This document shows, one piece after another, positions 7,391-15,897 of a stretch of DNA of 64,000 nt. Origin of the DNA: Tissierellaceae bacterium (GTDB lineage: Bacteria > Bacillota > Clostridia > Tissierellales > Tissierellaceae); the NCBI GenBank assembly GCA_023229175.1, contig JALNZV010000004.1, forward strand, positions 1 to 64,000. The letters are read 5' to 3'. Position numbers and translations under genes: made by a program. The number at the start of each line of letters is the position of its first letter. Position 1 is the first letter of the stretch. The notes under the pieces were generated by a model that had not been told where the DNA came from, ran no database searches, and was given only the letters and a program-made list of their open reading frames with translations.

Positions 7391-10300
7391 ATGAAACCAC
7401 CTAAGGTATTGGACAATAAAAAACATAGGGTAGTGGATGAACTAAAAGAGGAACTTAATAAAGGGTCAAAACTATCGATTATATCAGCATATTTTACTAT
7501 ATATGCTTATGCAGAGTTAAAAAAGGAGCTTAGTAAAATAGATAAGATGAGATTTATCTTTACAGAGCCAACCTTTGTACATAAGGACCAAGAGCTTATC
7601 AGGGAATATTACATAGAGCGAAACCCTGAAAAAAAGATGTCTGGTAATGAGTTTGAGATAAAGCTTAGAAACGAGATGAAACAAGCGGCTATAGCTAAGG
7701 AATGTGCCCAGTGGCTAGAGAAAAAGGTAGAGATTAAGTCCTTGAAACGAGCCAATCCAGCCCAGCCAAGGCTAGTATACATAGAAAATCAGGAAGACAA
7801 TATATCTATAAATGGGACAGTTGACTTTACTTCAGATGGCCTAGGTATTACCCCCTCCAATAGAATAGATAGCAATATGTGTTTATATGGCAAGGACTAT
7901 ACAATTAGTTTTCTACAAGGCTTTAATGCCCTATGGGAAGATGATACAGCTGTACAGGATGTAAAGGACAAGGTTCTTGAGCAAATGCGTATTCTCTACA
8001 AAGAAAATACGCCAGAATTTATTTATTTTGTAACTCTTTACAACATATTCCACAACTATCTAGATGAGTTAACAGAAGATAATATTGTTAAAAGCCGTAC
8101 TGGATTTAAGGAAACTTTTATTTGGAACAAGCTCTATAAGTTCCAGAAAGACGGGGTTATGGGAGCCATTGACAAGATAGAAAAGTATAATGGTTGCATT
8201 ATAGCTGATAGTGTGGGACTAGGGAAAACTTTTACTGCCTTGGCTGTTATTAAATACTATGAACTTCGGAATGATAGGGTACTTGTTATAGTACCTAAAA
8301 AGCTTCGTGAAAACTGGACTGTATATACTATGAATGATAAAAGGAATATCTTCTCAGGAGACAGGTTTAATTATGATGTCCTAAACCACACTGACCTTAG
8401 TAGAACTAGTGGCTATTCAGGAGAGATTAACCTAGCCACTCTTAATTGGTCTAATTATGACCTTGTTGTAATAGATGAAAGCCATAACTTTAGGAACAAT
8501 CCACCAGTCAAAGGGCGTATTACTCGTTATGAAAGGTTTATGAATGACATTATAAAGGCAGGGGTTAAGACCAAGGTTTTAATGCTTTCAGCAACCCCCG
8601 TAAACAATAAAATGAATGATATTAAGAACCAGATAGCCTTTATAACAGAAGGTAGGAATGACGCCTTTAAAAGTGTTGGCCTATACAATCTAGAGCTAAT
8701 TCTTAGAAAGGCACAAATGGTTTTTAACAGGTGGTCTGAACTTCCTAATCCGGAAAGAACAACTGAAACTTTTGTTAATATGATGGACTTGGACTACTTT
8801 AAACTACTAGATACTGTAACAATAGCACGGTCAAGAAAACATATAGAAAAATATTACAACCTTAACGAGATAGGCAAGTTTCCTACTAGGTTAGCCCCTG
8901 AAAATAGGTACCCTATTATTGATACAATAGGAGAGTTTCCACCTATAGAGGATATTAATAGGCTTATAAAAAAACTCACCCTATGCGTATACTCACCCTT
9001 AGGATATATATTACCAGAAAAGAGAAGAGATTATGAGAAAAAGTATGATATGGAAGTAGGTTTAAATAGGAGTATCTTTAGGCAGACGGACAGGGAACAA
9101 AGCTTAGTCAACCTAATGCGTGTAGGTATCTTAAAAAGGTTAGAGAGCTCTATTAACTCCTTTGCTATAACTGTGGAAAATATTCTATATAAGATTAATA
9201 AATCACTTGAAGCCATAGAACAAAGGCAATTTGATTATGATGCTGAGATGGATATTAATGAGATTGATATAGATGACCCAGAATTTGATAGCTTAATGTT
9301 TGGTAATAATGTTAAGGTCCTACTTCAGGATATGGACCTTGTAAAGTGGCAGCAAGACCTTCTAGCTGATAAGGACAAGCTAGAAACTATTTTATTGGAA
9401 GCTCTTAATGTAAGCCCTGATAGAGATGCCAAGTTGATAGAACTTAGGAACTTAATAGATAACAAGATTAAGAACCCTATCAACCCTAATAATAAGAAAG
9501 TTCTTATTTTTACTGCCTTTGCTGATACGGCCAAGTATCTATACCAGCATTTATCTGAAGAATTTGCAAATAGGGGTATATATTCTGCCATAGTAACAGG
9601 AAGTGGAGAAAATTCCTCGACTTTGCCAATACCTAAAGAATTAAGAAGGTCCGTTAAGCTAACTGATATCAATACAGTTCTAACCTTGTTTTCACCTATA
9701 TCAAAGGAGTGTGCCAAGGTCTACCCAGAGATTAATGAATACATTGATATATTAATCGCAACAGATTGTATATCTGAGGGCCAAAACCTACAAGACTGTG
9801 ATTATCTTGTAAATTATGACATACACTGGAACCCAGTTAAGATTATCCAAAGATTTGGACGAATTGACCGTATAGGGTCTGTGAACGAGGAGATTCAATT
9901 AGTAAACTTTTGGCCTACTGCGGATTTGGACGAGTATATAAACCTACAACAAAGGGTTAAGGGCAGGATGGTTTTATTAGATGTATCAGCAACAGGTGAA
10001 GAAAATGTTATAGAGAACAATCCTAGTAAAGAGATGAAGGACCTAGAATACCGTAAGAAACAGCTTAAAAAACTACAGAACGAGGTTGTAGACCTTGAAG
10101 ACATATCAGGTGCTATATCCATTACAGACCTAACCTTTAACGACTTTAAAATAGAGTTAATGGAGTATATGAAAACTAAGAGAAAAACCTTAGATGAGGC
10201 TCCTAGTGGAATGTATGCCGTGGCAAGGATAGATGAAACTATCAGAGATGTAGTTAAACCGGGGGTAATATTTACCCTAAGGCAGGTGGAAGGCAAGGAA

Positions 10301-10660
10301 CAAAGCAAAGAACAGAATCCATTATTCCCCTACTACATGGTCTATATCACAGATGATGGAGAAGTGCGACTATCCTTCCTACATGCTAAAAAAATACTAG
10401 ATATTTATAAGAAGCTATGCTCAGGTAAAAGTGAAGTCCTGAAGGAACTTGTTGAAGAATTTAACAGGGTAACTAATGAAGGTCGTAAAATGGAGCATTA
10501 CTCAGATTTATTGGAGGCTTCTATTGAAAATTTAATAGGTAAGAAACAAGATATAGGAGTTTCTAGCCTTTTTTCCAAAGGTGGCACAACAATGCAGAAA
10601 AGCATATTTGATGGTATTGAGGACTTTGAACTAATTACCTTCTTAGTTATTAAGGATTAG
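7391..10660 (+). CDS. SNF2-like helicase with N-terminal PLD-like domain
   Basis: A 1089-residue superfamily 2 ATPase. Residues 1-200 resemble the phospholipase-D-like domain found in front of such helicases, but the HKD motif is not preserved: the expected H-x-K is PRLVY and the following loop reads NGTVDFTSDGLG (141-152). ATPase motifs are complete: Walker A SVGLGKT (274-280), DESH (362-365), SATPVNN (400-406), then the C-terminal lobe with ATDCISEGQNL and QRFGRIDRIG (around 820-829). It is encoded between the HTH gene and the DUF4391 gene, all in one direction with 11-35 bp gaps. Likely the motor or effector of a type III-like restriction or defence system; the exact biochemical activity is inferred. 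Confidence 0.88.
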   Translation: MKPPKVLDNKKHRVVDELKEELNKGSKLSIISAYFTIYAYAELKKELSKIDKMRFIFTEPTFVHKDQELIREYYIERNPEKKMSGNEFEIKLRNEMKQAAIAKECAQWLEKKVEIKSLKRANPAQPRLVYIENQEDNISINGTVDFTSDGLGITPSNRIDSNMCLYGKDYTISFLQGFNALWEDDTAVQDVKDKVLEQMRILYKENTPEFIYFVTLYNIFHNYLDELTEDNIVKSRTGFKETFIWNKLYKFQKDGVMGAIDKIEKYNGCIIADSVGLGKTFTALAVIKYYELRNDRVLVIVPKKLRENWTVYTMNDKRNIFSGDRFNYDVLNHTDLSRTSGYSGEINLATLNWSNYDLVVIDESHNFRNNPPVKGRITRYERFMNDIIKAGVKTKVLMLSATPVNNKMNDIKNQIAFITEGRNDAFKSVGLYNLELILRKAQMVFNRWSELPNPERTTETFVNMMDLDYFKLLDTVTIARSRKHIEKYYNLNEIGKFPTRLAPENRYPIIDTIGEFPPIEDINRLIKKLTLCVYSPLGYILPEKRRDYEKKYDMEVGLNRSIFRQTDREQSLVNLMRVGILKRLESSINSFAITVENILYKINKSLEAIEQRQFDYDAEMDINEIDIDDPEFDSLMFGNNVKVLLQDMDLVKWQQDLLADKDKLETILLEALNVSPDRDAKLIELRNLIDNKIKNPINPNNKKVLIFTAFADTAKYLYQHLSEEFANRGIYSAIVTGSGENSSTLPIPKELRRSVKLTDINTVLTLFSPISKECAKVYPEINEYIDILIATDCISEGQNLQDCDYLVNYDIHWNPVKIIQRFGRIDRIGSVNEEIQLVNFWPTADLDEYINLQQRVKGRMVLLDVSATGEENVIENNPSKEMKDLEYRKKQLKKLQNEVVDLEDISGAISITDLTFNDFKIELMEYMKTKRKTLDEAPSGMYAVARIDETIRDVVKPGVIFTLRQVEGKEQSKEQNPLFPYYMVYITDDGEVRLSFLHAKKILDIYKKLCSGKSEVLKELVEEFNRVTNEGRKMEHYSDLLEASIENLIGKKQDIGVSSLFSKGGTTMQKSIFDGIEDFELITFLVIKD

Positions 10661-10670
10661 GAGGATAGCT

Positions 10671-11399
10671 ATGAATGACTATAAGTTTTTAAATATACCC
10701 GATAGCTGCCTTATTGGTAACACTATTTACAAAAAGTTATTTTATGAAAATGCTGACTTATCAACCAGTGATAAGACATTATTTACAGATAACATAAATA
10801 AGATTACTTGGCTCTACTGCCTAAAGCCAGAAACTATAAATATAAAAGCCTACAAAGATGAAGTGCGGGATTATCCTGAGATTGAAGTAATAGAAGTTCT
10901 TCTGCATAAGGAAGATAAGCTTAAAAGGATAGCCGAGCTTATTATGAGAACTATACCCTACCCTATGCTATTAATTTTTAAGCTGCGGGATAAAAGACTC
11001 TTTTATGTTGCCCATCAAAGAGTTAACCAAGGTGATTCCAGTAAAAATACTATCGAAGAATTTATAGCTACCGACTGGCTAGATAGTGAAAATGATTTAT
11101 TAGGGAAAATGGATATAAAGAAAATGCGATTTACCAACTTCTATGCACTTTATAGTGACATTGTAGATGCTATCAGTATACACAATCTATCAACCATTAT
11201 GCCAACGGGAGATAATATAAGTGGTGGAGAAGCAAGGGAACTTACAGCTCAGATAGATACTATTGGGCAGGAGATTACAAGTCTAAGGTCTAGATTGAAA
11301 AAGGAAAGCCAGTTTAATCGCAAGATGGAATTGAATGTTGAGATAAAGAAATTAGAACAAAGTAAAAATAAATTACTTGGAGGGGATCATGATGGATGA
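10671..11399 (+). CDS. DUF4391-family protein of the R-M island
   Basis: A 242-residue protein matching the DUF4391 pattern: an N-terminal mixed alpha/beta region (FLNIPDSCLIGNTIYKKLFYENA; ITWLYCLKPETINI), a central FKLRDKRLFYVAHQRVN strand pair, and a C-terminal coiled coil (residues about 185-238, IGQEITSLRSRLKKES and on). DUF4391 genes regularly lie between such helicases and adenine methyltransferases, but no biochemical function is known to me. It starts 11 bp after the helicase and overlaps the next gene by 11 bp, which implies translational coupling. Confidence 0.8.
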   Translation: MNDYKFLNIPDSCLIGNTIYKKLFYENADLSTSDKTLFTDNINKITWLYCLKPETINIKAYKDEVRDYPEIEVIEVLLHKEDKLKRIAELIMRTIPYPMLLIFKLRDKRLFYVAHQRVNQGDSSKNTIEEFIATDWLDSENDLLGKMDIKKMRFTNFYALYSDIVDAISIHNLSTIMPTGDNISGGEARELTAQIDTIGQEITSLRSRLKKESQFNRKMELNVEIKKLEQSKNKLLGGDHDG

Positions 11400-12252
11400 A
11401 AATAACAAAATTCAACTCTTTGAAGATAAACGCATTCGTACTGCTTGGGATGATGAAGGAGAAGAGTGGTATTTTTCAGTAATAGATGTTATTGGGGTTT
11501 TGACTGATAGTAAAGAGCCAAGAAGATATTGGAGTGATTTAAAGGCTAAGTTGAAAGACGAGGGCAACCAACTGTACGATAAAATCGTACAGTTAAAAAT
11601 GACTGCAAAAGATGGAAAAAAAAGACTGACCGATGTAGCTAATACAGAAGAACTCCTACGTATTATTCAGTCTATTCCTTCACCAAAGGCAGAACCTTTT
11701 AAAATGTGGCTTGCCCAAGTTGGCCGTGAGCGAATCGAAGAAACAATTGATCCTGAACTTACCATAGATCGTGCCCTAGCTACATATCTTCAAAAAGGCT
11801 ACTCCCGTGAATGGATTAATCAAAGGTTACAAGCAATTCAAGTGCGAAAGGAACTTACAGATGAATGGGATAATAGGGGAGTTAAACAGGGTTTAGAGTA
11901 TGCCATACTAACAGATGAAATTTATAGAGCCTGGTCTGGTATGTCTACCCGCCAATATAAAGATTATAAGGGCTTAAAAAAAGAAAACTTAAGAGATAAT
12001 ATGTCAACACTAGAATTGGTTTTAAATATGTTAGCTGAGGCCACAACAACAGAAATCTCTAAAACTACTGAGCCAGAAAGCTTTGAGGAAAATAAGAATG
12101 TAGCAAAACGAGGTGGACAAATCGCTGGAAATGCACGGAAGGAGATTGAAAAGGACACTGGTAAACCAGTAATAACAAATAAAAATGCCCTTGATTTTTC
12201 AGGAATTATTTCTGGAGTAATAGAGGAATTAAAAGATGAAGATGACCAATAA
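11389..12252 (+). CDS. Bro-N domain (phage antirepressor/DinD-like) protein
   Basis: The N-terminal Bro-N domain shows KIQLFEDKRIRTAWDDEGEEWYFSVIDVIGVL and KLRLTDVANTEELLRII-like features. The middle, RALATYLQKGYSREWINQRLQAIQ, and the C-terminal GGQIAGNARKEIEK segment match DinD-like/antirepressor proteins. ATG 11389 lies behind SD GGAGGGG, overlapping the end of the DUF4391 frame; the tandem ATG at 11392 is an alternative. Such proteins bind DNA and are found in phages and mobile islands. Its location inside a modification operon is less usual and may indicate an insertion by recombination or a regulatory subunit. Confidence 0.82.
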   Translation: MMDENNKIQLFEDKRIRTAWDDEGEEWYFSVIDVIGVLTDSKEPRRYWSDLKAKLKDEGNQLYDKIVQLKMTAKDGKKRLTDVANTEELLRIIQSIPSPKAEPFKMWLAQVGRERIEETIDPELTIDRALATYLQKGYSREWINQRLQAIQVRKELTDEWDNRGVKQGLEYAILTDEIYRAWSGMSTRQYKDYKGLKKENLRDNMSTLELVLNMLAEATTTEISKTTEPESFEENKNVAKRGGQIAGNARKEIEKDTGKPVITNKNALDFSGIISGVIEELKDEDDQ

Positions 12253-12292
12253 CAAGAAATTCTTATTTAAATTTCAAAGGAGGAATTAAATA

Positions 12293-14302
12293 ATGATTGA
12301 AACAAGTCTTAAAGCTACTAGCCCTGACATAGGGGAGGAAAACATTAAGAAGCTAAAGGCTATATTCCCAGAAGCTATGGCAGAAGATAAAATAGATTTT
12401 GAAAAATTAAGACAAGTACTAGGTGAGTATGTAGAGGATAGTAACGAACGCTATAACTTCACTTGGAATGGCAAAGGACGAGCATTACGTCTATCGCAAA
12501 CACCGTCTCTAGGGACCCTCAGGCCTTGTAAAGAGGAAAGCAAGGATTGGGATACAACAGAAAACCTTTATATAGAGGGGGATAACCTAGAAGTATTAAA
12601 ACTTTTGCAAAAGAGTTATTACGGTAAGGTGAAAATGATATACATAGACCCTCCATACAATACTGGAAAAGACTTTGTATATAAGGATGACTTCCATGAT
12701 AGTCTTGAGAACTATAAAAGAATTACAGGACAAGTGGATGGCAACGGTAAGTCGGTAGGGACAAATACAGAAACCAGTGGACGTTATCATACAGACTGGC
12801 TTAATATGATGTATCCAAGGCTGAGACTTGCAAGGAACTTGCTTACTGATGATGGGGTTATTTTTATTTCTATTGATGATAATGAGGTAGCAAATTTAAG
12901 GAAACTTTGCGATGAAGTATTTGGAGAAGAAAACCTTATAAATAACAGATGCTTTATATATCATATTCCTAACGGTACAAATAAGGGTTTTATTGCAAGA
13001 GCACACGAATACATCTTAGGGTATGCGAAATATATTGAAGAACTTGCATCATTTTTCAGAACTGGGGAAGAAACAATTTCTGAAGAACGCTGTACCAATA
13101 CACCAACAGAGGAAAATCCTACAACAGAAATTTTATTTAAGGCTGGTTTGCGATATGATGGTTCAGAAGGTATTTTTACAGGTATTATAGGTGGGAAAGA
13201 ACCAATTGAAATTGTAGGCACAATGACTTTTGAAAATGGCAAACTAAAGCATGACGTTATCTTAAAATCAAGTTGGAGAAATAAATCTCAAATACTTTCT
13301 TTTATGGAAAATGGCATTGCATATGATGAACAAGGACAAGAAGTTATCGAAATATTCTTTTCAAAAGATGGTAAACCCAAGTACAGGAAAAAGTTGAAAT
13401 TTTACTCACCCAAATCAGTACAGCAATTTAAAGACTATAGTTTTGAAAAAGACTTTGATGTTTTATCATTTGAAAATCCAAAACCAGTTAGTATGATTGA
13501 ATTTCTCACTTCACTCGTATGTGAGGGAAATGATATTGTATTAGATTTCTTTGCAGGCTCTTCAACAACTGCAAATGCAGTGTTTAAGTATAACTCTGAT
13601 AATCATAGACATGTAAGGTTTATACTTGTTCAACTTAATGAACAGTTAGATAAGATATTAAAGACAACTACTGGAAGATCAAAAACCTTTGCTGCATCTA
13701 TGATTAAGTTCTTAAATGAAATTAATAAACCTCACTTTTTAACTGAAATAGGAAAAGAACGTATACGTAAAGCAGGAGAAATCATAAAAAATGAACTAAA
13801 AGCAACATATGATGAATACCAACAAAAACAGCAATCTCTTATCGAAGATATAGAGCAATCACCTATGAATCCAGATGATTTAGATATTGGCTTTAAGGTA
13901 TTAAAACTTGATACTTCCAATATCCGTAAATGGCAACCTGACTATGATAACCTAGAGCAGTCTTTATTGGACTATGTAGAAAATTATGTAGAAGGCAGGA
14001 CAGAACTTGATGTAGTCTATGAGATAATGCTTAAATATGGACTAGATTTGGCCTACCCATTTGATGAATTTACCATAGCTAATAAAAAGGTCTATTCTAT
14101 TGGTTTTGGTATGCTTATGATATGCCTTGATAATGAGATTACAACGGATATAGCTAAGGGTATCCTATCTAAAGTAAAAGAACTAGCCCCTGAGACTACT
14201 AGAGTAGTATTTAAGGATAACGGCTTTAAGACAGACAGCAACAAGACCAATATCAAGGAGATACTTAAATCTGGTGGTATAGAAGAATTTATAACTTTAT
14301 AA
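12293..14302 (+). CDS. Type III-like DNA adenine methyltransferase (Mod)
   Basis: A 669-residue N6-adenine methyltransferase of the beta class. The catalytic motif DPPYNTG lies near residues 119-125 and the AdoMet-binding motif DFFAGSSTTANAV near 417-430, in the order typical of Mod subunits. The target-recognition region lies between them (about 220-390). The N-terminus carries the helical region and WNGKGRALRLSQTPS seen in this group. SD AAAGGAGG precedes ATG 12293. The C-terminal domain (from about residue 530) would contact Res. Because Res downstream is truncated, this Mod is probably now a solitary methyltransferase, which would still mark the genome. Recognition sequence cannot be read from the protein. 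Confidence 0.9.
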   Translation: MIETSLKATSPDIGEENIKKLKAIFPEAMAEDKIDFEKLRQVLGEYVEDSNERYNFTWNGKGRALRLSQTPSLGTLRPCKEESKDWDTTENLYIEGDNLEVLKLLQKSYYGKVKMIYIDPPYNTGKDFVYKDDFHDSLENYKRITGQVDGNGKSVGTNTETSGRYHTDWLNMMYPRLRLARNLLTDDGVIFISIDDNEVANLRKLCDEVFGEENLINNRCFIYHIPNGTNKGFIARAHEYILGYAKYIEELASFFRTGEETISEERCTNTPTEENPTTEILFKAGLRYDGSEGIFTGIIGGKEPIEIVGTMTFENGKLKHDVILKSSWRNKSQILSFMENGIAYDEQGQEVIEIFFSKDGKPKYRKKLKFYSPKSVQQFKDYSFEKDFDVLSFENPKPVSMIEFLTSLVCEGNDIVLDFFAGSSTTANAVFKYNSDNHRHVRFILVQLNEQLDKILKTTTGRSKTFAASMIKFLNEINKPHFLTEIGKERIRKAGEIIKNELKATYDEYQQKQQSLIEDIEQSPMNPDDLDIGFKVLKLDTSNIRKWQPDYDNLEQSLLDYVENYVEGRTELDVVYEIMLKYGLDLAYPFDEFTIANKKVYSIGFGMLMICLDNEITTDIAKGILSKVKELAPETTRVVFKDNGFKTDSNKTNIKEILKSGGIEEFITL

Positions 14303-14316
14303 GGAGGCCTATTTAA

Positions 14317-14691
14317 ATGAAACTACAATTTGATAAGAAGTTAGAATACCAGCATCAAGCCATAGCCTCCGTAGTTGATTTATTTGGAGGACAAACTCCC
14401 ATGCAAACTAACTTTACTGTATCAGCCTATAATGGTCAGGTGGGTTTATTTGACACAAAAAATGGTATTGGCAATAGGCTAGAGCTGGATGAAGAAGAGA
14501 TACTTGAAAATCTTCAAGAGATTCAACTTAAGAATGGGCTTCCCCAGACAAAAACCTTAAAGGCTGGAAGCTATGACTTTGATGTGGAGATGGAGACTGG
14601 GGAACGTGTCATAATAGTGATAGGTGCAGTTTGTGTTATAAAATCAATGGTTTCAGGAACTTTAAACAAATATATTTTGTGCATTGCTTAG
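14317..14691 (+). pseudogene. Truncated type III restriction subunit Res
   Basis: The N-terminus matches Res subunits (MKLQFDKKLEYQHQAIASVVDLF and on). The frame reads through to YDFDVEMETG at 14,574-14,600, exactly the start of the Walker A motif (normally METGTGKT). There it runs into the 212-nt repeat and ends after 29 foreign residues at 14,691. All helicase motifs beyond the first glycine and the nuclease domain are missing, and no 3' half was found in this window. Restriction by this system should be abolished. SD AAGGAGG and the 14-bp gap show it was in one operon with mod. Confidence 0.88.
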
Positions 14692-14810
14692 AATAATTAG
14701 GATCTAATTGTTGTAAGCAATGCATGAGAAGGAAGGGTTTTGGTTCTTTAATAATTTTCAATCATTTAGTATAATTATATTTAAGATGATAATTAGTTGC
14801 ATATTCGTAG
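14599..14810 (+). repeat. 212-nt structured repeat, copy 1 (inside res Walker A)
   Basis: About 90 percent identical by eye to 20,324-20,536. It begins right after GAGACTGG, the codons for the first part of the Res P-loop, and ends with ATTCGTAG. It contains a hairpin at about 14,681-14,725: TGCATTGCTTA pairs with TAAGCAATGCA, with an inner AATTAG/CTAATT stem. No long ORF, no terminal inverted repeats and no flanking target duplication are visible. It may be one end of an intron, IStron or other site-specific element. The 3' side does not return to res sequence. Confidence 0.8.
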
Positions 14811-14816
14811 AATTAG

Positions 14817-14913
14817 GCGAAGCTGTCATTCCGAGCTTGTCGAGGAATCTTAGGGCTAAAACAAAGATCCTTCGTCGCTTTACTCCTCAGGATGACAAAC
14901 TTGACAGCGTCGC
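14817..14913. repeat. REP-like imperfect palindrome (about 97 bp)
   Basis: The outer arms GCGAAGCTGTC (14,817-14,827) and GACAGCGTCGC (14,903-14,913) match at 10 of 11 positions when paired. Inside are TGTCATTCC/GGATGACA-type arms and AGGAATCTT/AAGATCCTT. This resembles the widespread intergenic palindromes that read TCATTCCGAG...AGGATGACA. It sits between the 212-nt repeat and the conjugative-element remnant. An ORF running through it (14,720-14,974) is therefore not a gene. Confidence 0.75.
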
Positions 14914-14972
14914 ACTATTTATAAAGTACGTCACATCAGCAATAAAATTAAAAAATAAAGAATTAAAACTCT

Positions 14973-15008
14973 AGCGGTTCAGATATAAAAGTCTGGGCTG
15001 CTTTTTTT
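14973..15008 (+). terminator. Leader terminator/attenuator before pcfB
   Basis: Hairpin AGCGGTTCAGA (14,973-14,983) with TCTGGGCTGCT (14,992-15,002), followed by seven T. It lies immediately upstream of SD AAAGGAGG and the pcfB start at 15,036. Such hairpin-then-SD leaders are typical of Tn1549-like conjugative elements. Confidence 0.65.
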
Positions 15009-15035
15009 ATTTCCCCCAGAAAGGAGGTTGCCTAG

Positions 15036-15530
15036 ATGGTAAATGATGAAGTTAATAATAAGGCTATAAATATTGAGATAAAAGTGGCTCAATATTCAGC
15101 AAAGGCTATTTTAAAAGCTATGAAAAAGATTATAGAAGATGCCGCTGAAAAAAGCCAACCATTTGCAGACTATCTTAGTGAGAAAAGGAAAACTAATTCA
15201 AGAAAGCTTAAGGATATGGTAAAGAAAGGTCAGCTGGAAAATATTGATTTACAAGAGGGTGAAGTCAAGGAACTTAAAAACCAACTTAACCGATATGGAG
15301 TAAACTTTTCTGTAATGAAAAATAAGGAGTCAGGCTTATATTCAGTATTCTTCCAGGCAAAAGATACAAAGGCAGTGGATCTAGCCTTTAAAAAGGCCAT
15401 AGAAAGATATGAGAAAAAGGAAAATAGGAGAGACTCAACAAGAGACATTTTAAACAAATTTAAAGAGAGGGTGAAAAATACGGTAGTTAAGAATAAGGTG
15501 AAGGAAAAACACCATCAACAAGAGAGATAA
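15036..15530 (+). CDS. PcfB-family (DUF3801) conjugation protein
   Basis: A 164-residue charged, helical protein matching PcfB/DUF3801 proteins of Tn1549-like integrative conjugative elements, where the gene lies just before the coupling ATPase. Features seen: VNDEVNNKAINIEIKVAQYSAKAILKAM at the N-terminus, SGLYSVFFQAKDTKAVDLAFKKAI in the middle, and a basic tail. SD AAAGGAGG fits ATG 15,036. No coupling protein or relaxase follows; the next item is a broken RepA. It is therefore a stranded piece of a lost element. The reading frame is intact, possibly by chance. Confidence 0.82.
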   Translation: MVNDEVNNKAINIEIKVAQYSAKAILKAMKKIIEDAAEKSQPFADYLSEKRKTNSRKLKDMVKKGQLENIDLQEGEVKELKNQLNRYGVNFSVMKNKESGLYSVFFQAKDTKAVDLAFKKAIERYEKKENRRDSTRDILNKFKERVKNTVVKNKVKEKHHQQER

Positions 15531-15536
15531 AATGAG

Positions 15537-15571
15537 GAGGCATTTAAGAGAAATCTTAGGTGTCTTTTTTA
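15537..15571 (+). terminator. Leader hairpin before repA remnant
   Basis: AGGCATTTAAGA pairs with TCTTAGGTGTCT using several G-U pairs, followed by TTTTTT, about 20 bp before the ATG at 15,591. Same architecture as the pcfB leader. Confidence 0.5.
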
Positions 15572-15590
15572 TTGAGAAGAGGTGAAGTGA

Positions 15591-15760
15591 ATGGGTTTTG
15601 ACTATTTTTATGGAAGAGATGCTGAGAGTTTTAGATTTATCCGTTTACCTGTAGCTCTTATGGAAGATGAGTATTTTAAGGGATTATAAATAGATGAAAA
15701 AGTTCTTTATTCAATGTATTTATCAAGAAGTGCTTTGTCTTACAAAAACAATTGGATATT
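15591..15760 (+). pseudogene. Remnant of conjugative-element replication initiator (RepA)
   Basis: ATG 15,591 reads MGFDYFYGRDAESFRFIRLPVALMEDEYFKGL and then hits TAA at 15,687. The frame goes on as IDEKVLYSMYLSRSALSYKNNWI before sequence similarity ends. This is the N-terminal domain of the RepA/DUF6017 replication initiators of Tn1549-like elements (FYRIPKALF, FKGLSxEAKVLYGLMLDRMSLS pattern). It is both nonsense-mutated and truncated. Confidence 0.75.
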
Positions 15761-15897
15761 GGAACTAGTATTTAAAATATTAATATCAAAAAAAACATTA
15801 TAAATTTTACCTATTGGACTACTAGAATATAGTATGCTAACATAGTTTACGGTATTAAAATTATTTAAGCAATACTTTAGATTGGAGGTCTGCCATT
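15761..15897 (+). promoter_or_regulatory. Upstream region of the ABC transporter operon
   Basis: AT-rich non-coding stretch. A plausible -10 TATAGT (about 15,828-15,833) with TTTACC 16 bp upstream could start the transporter operon. No riboswitch pattern that I know was seen. SD GGAGG is at 15,884-15,888. Confidence 0.35.

Noticed and set aside
14599..14810. Group I or group II intron core in the repeat
   Set aside because: No convincing P-Q-R-S elements, GUGYG start or domain V were seen, so the element is left unclassified.
14720..14974. 84-codon open frame
   Set aside because: It runs through the 212-nt repeat tail and the REP-like palindrome; its peptide (VIPSLSRNL, RRFTPQDDK) is the usual translation of such palindromes.
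14811..15035. 3' half of the res gene or the right end of the inserted element
   Set aside because: Read in all frames, no Res motif (TGKT continuation, DEAH, nuclease PD-D/E-K) and no ACNGG-type junction is present before pcfB.
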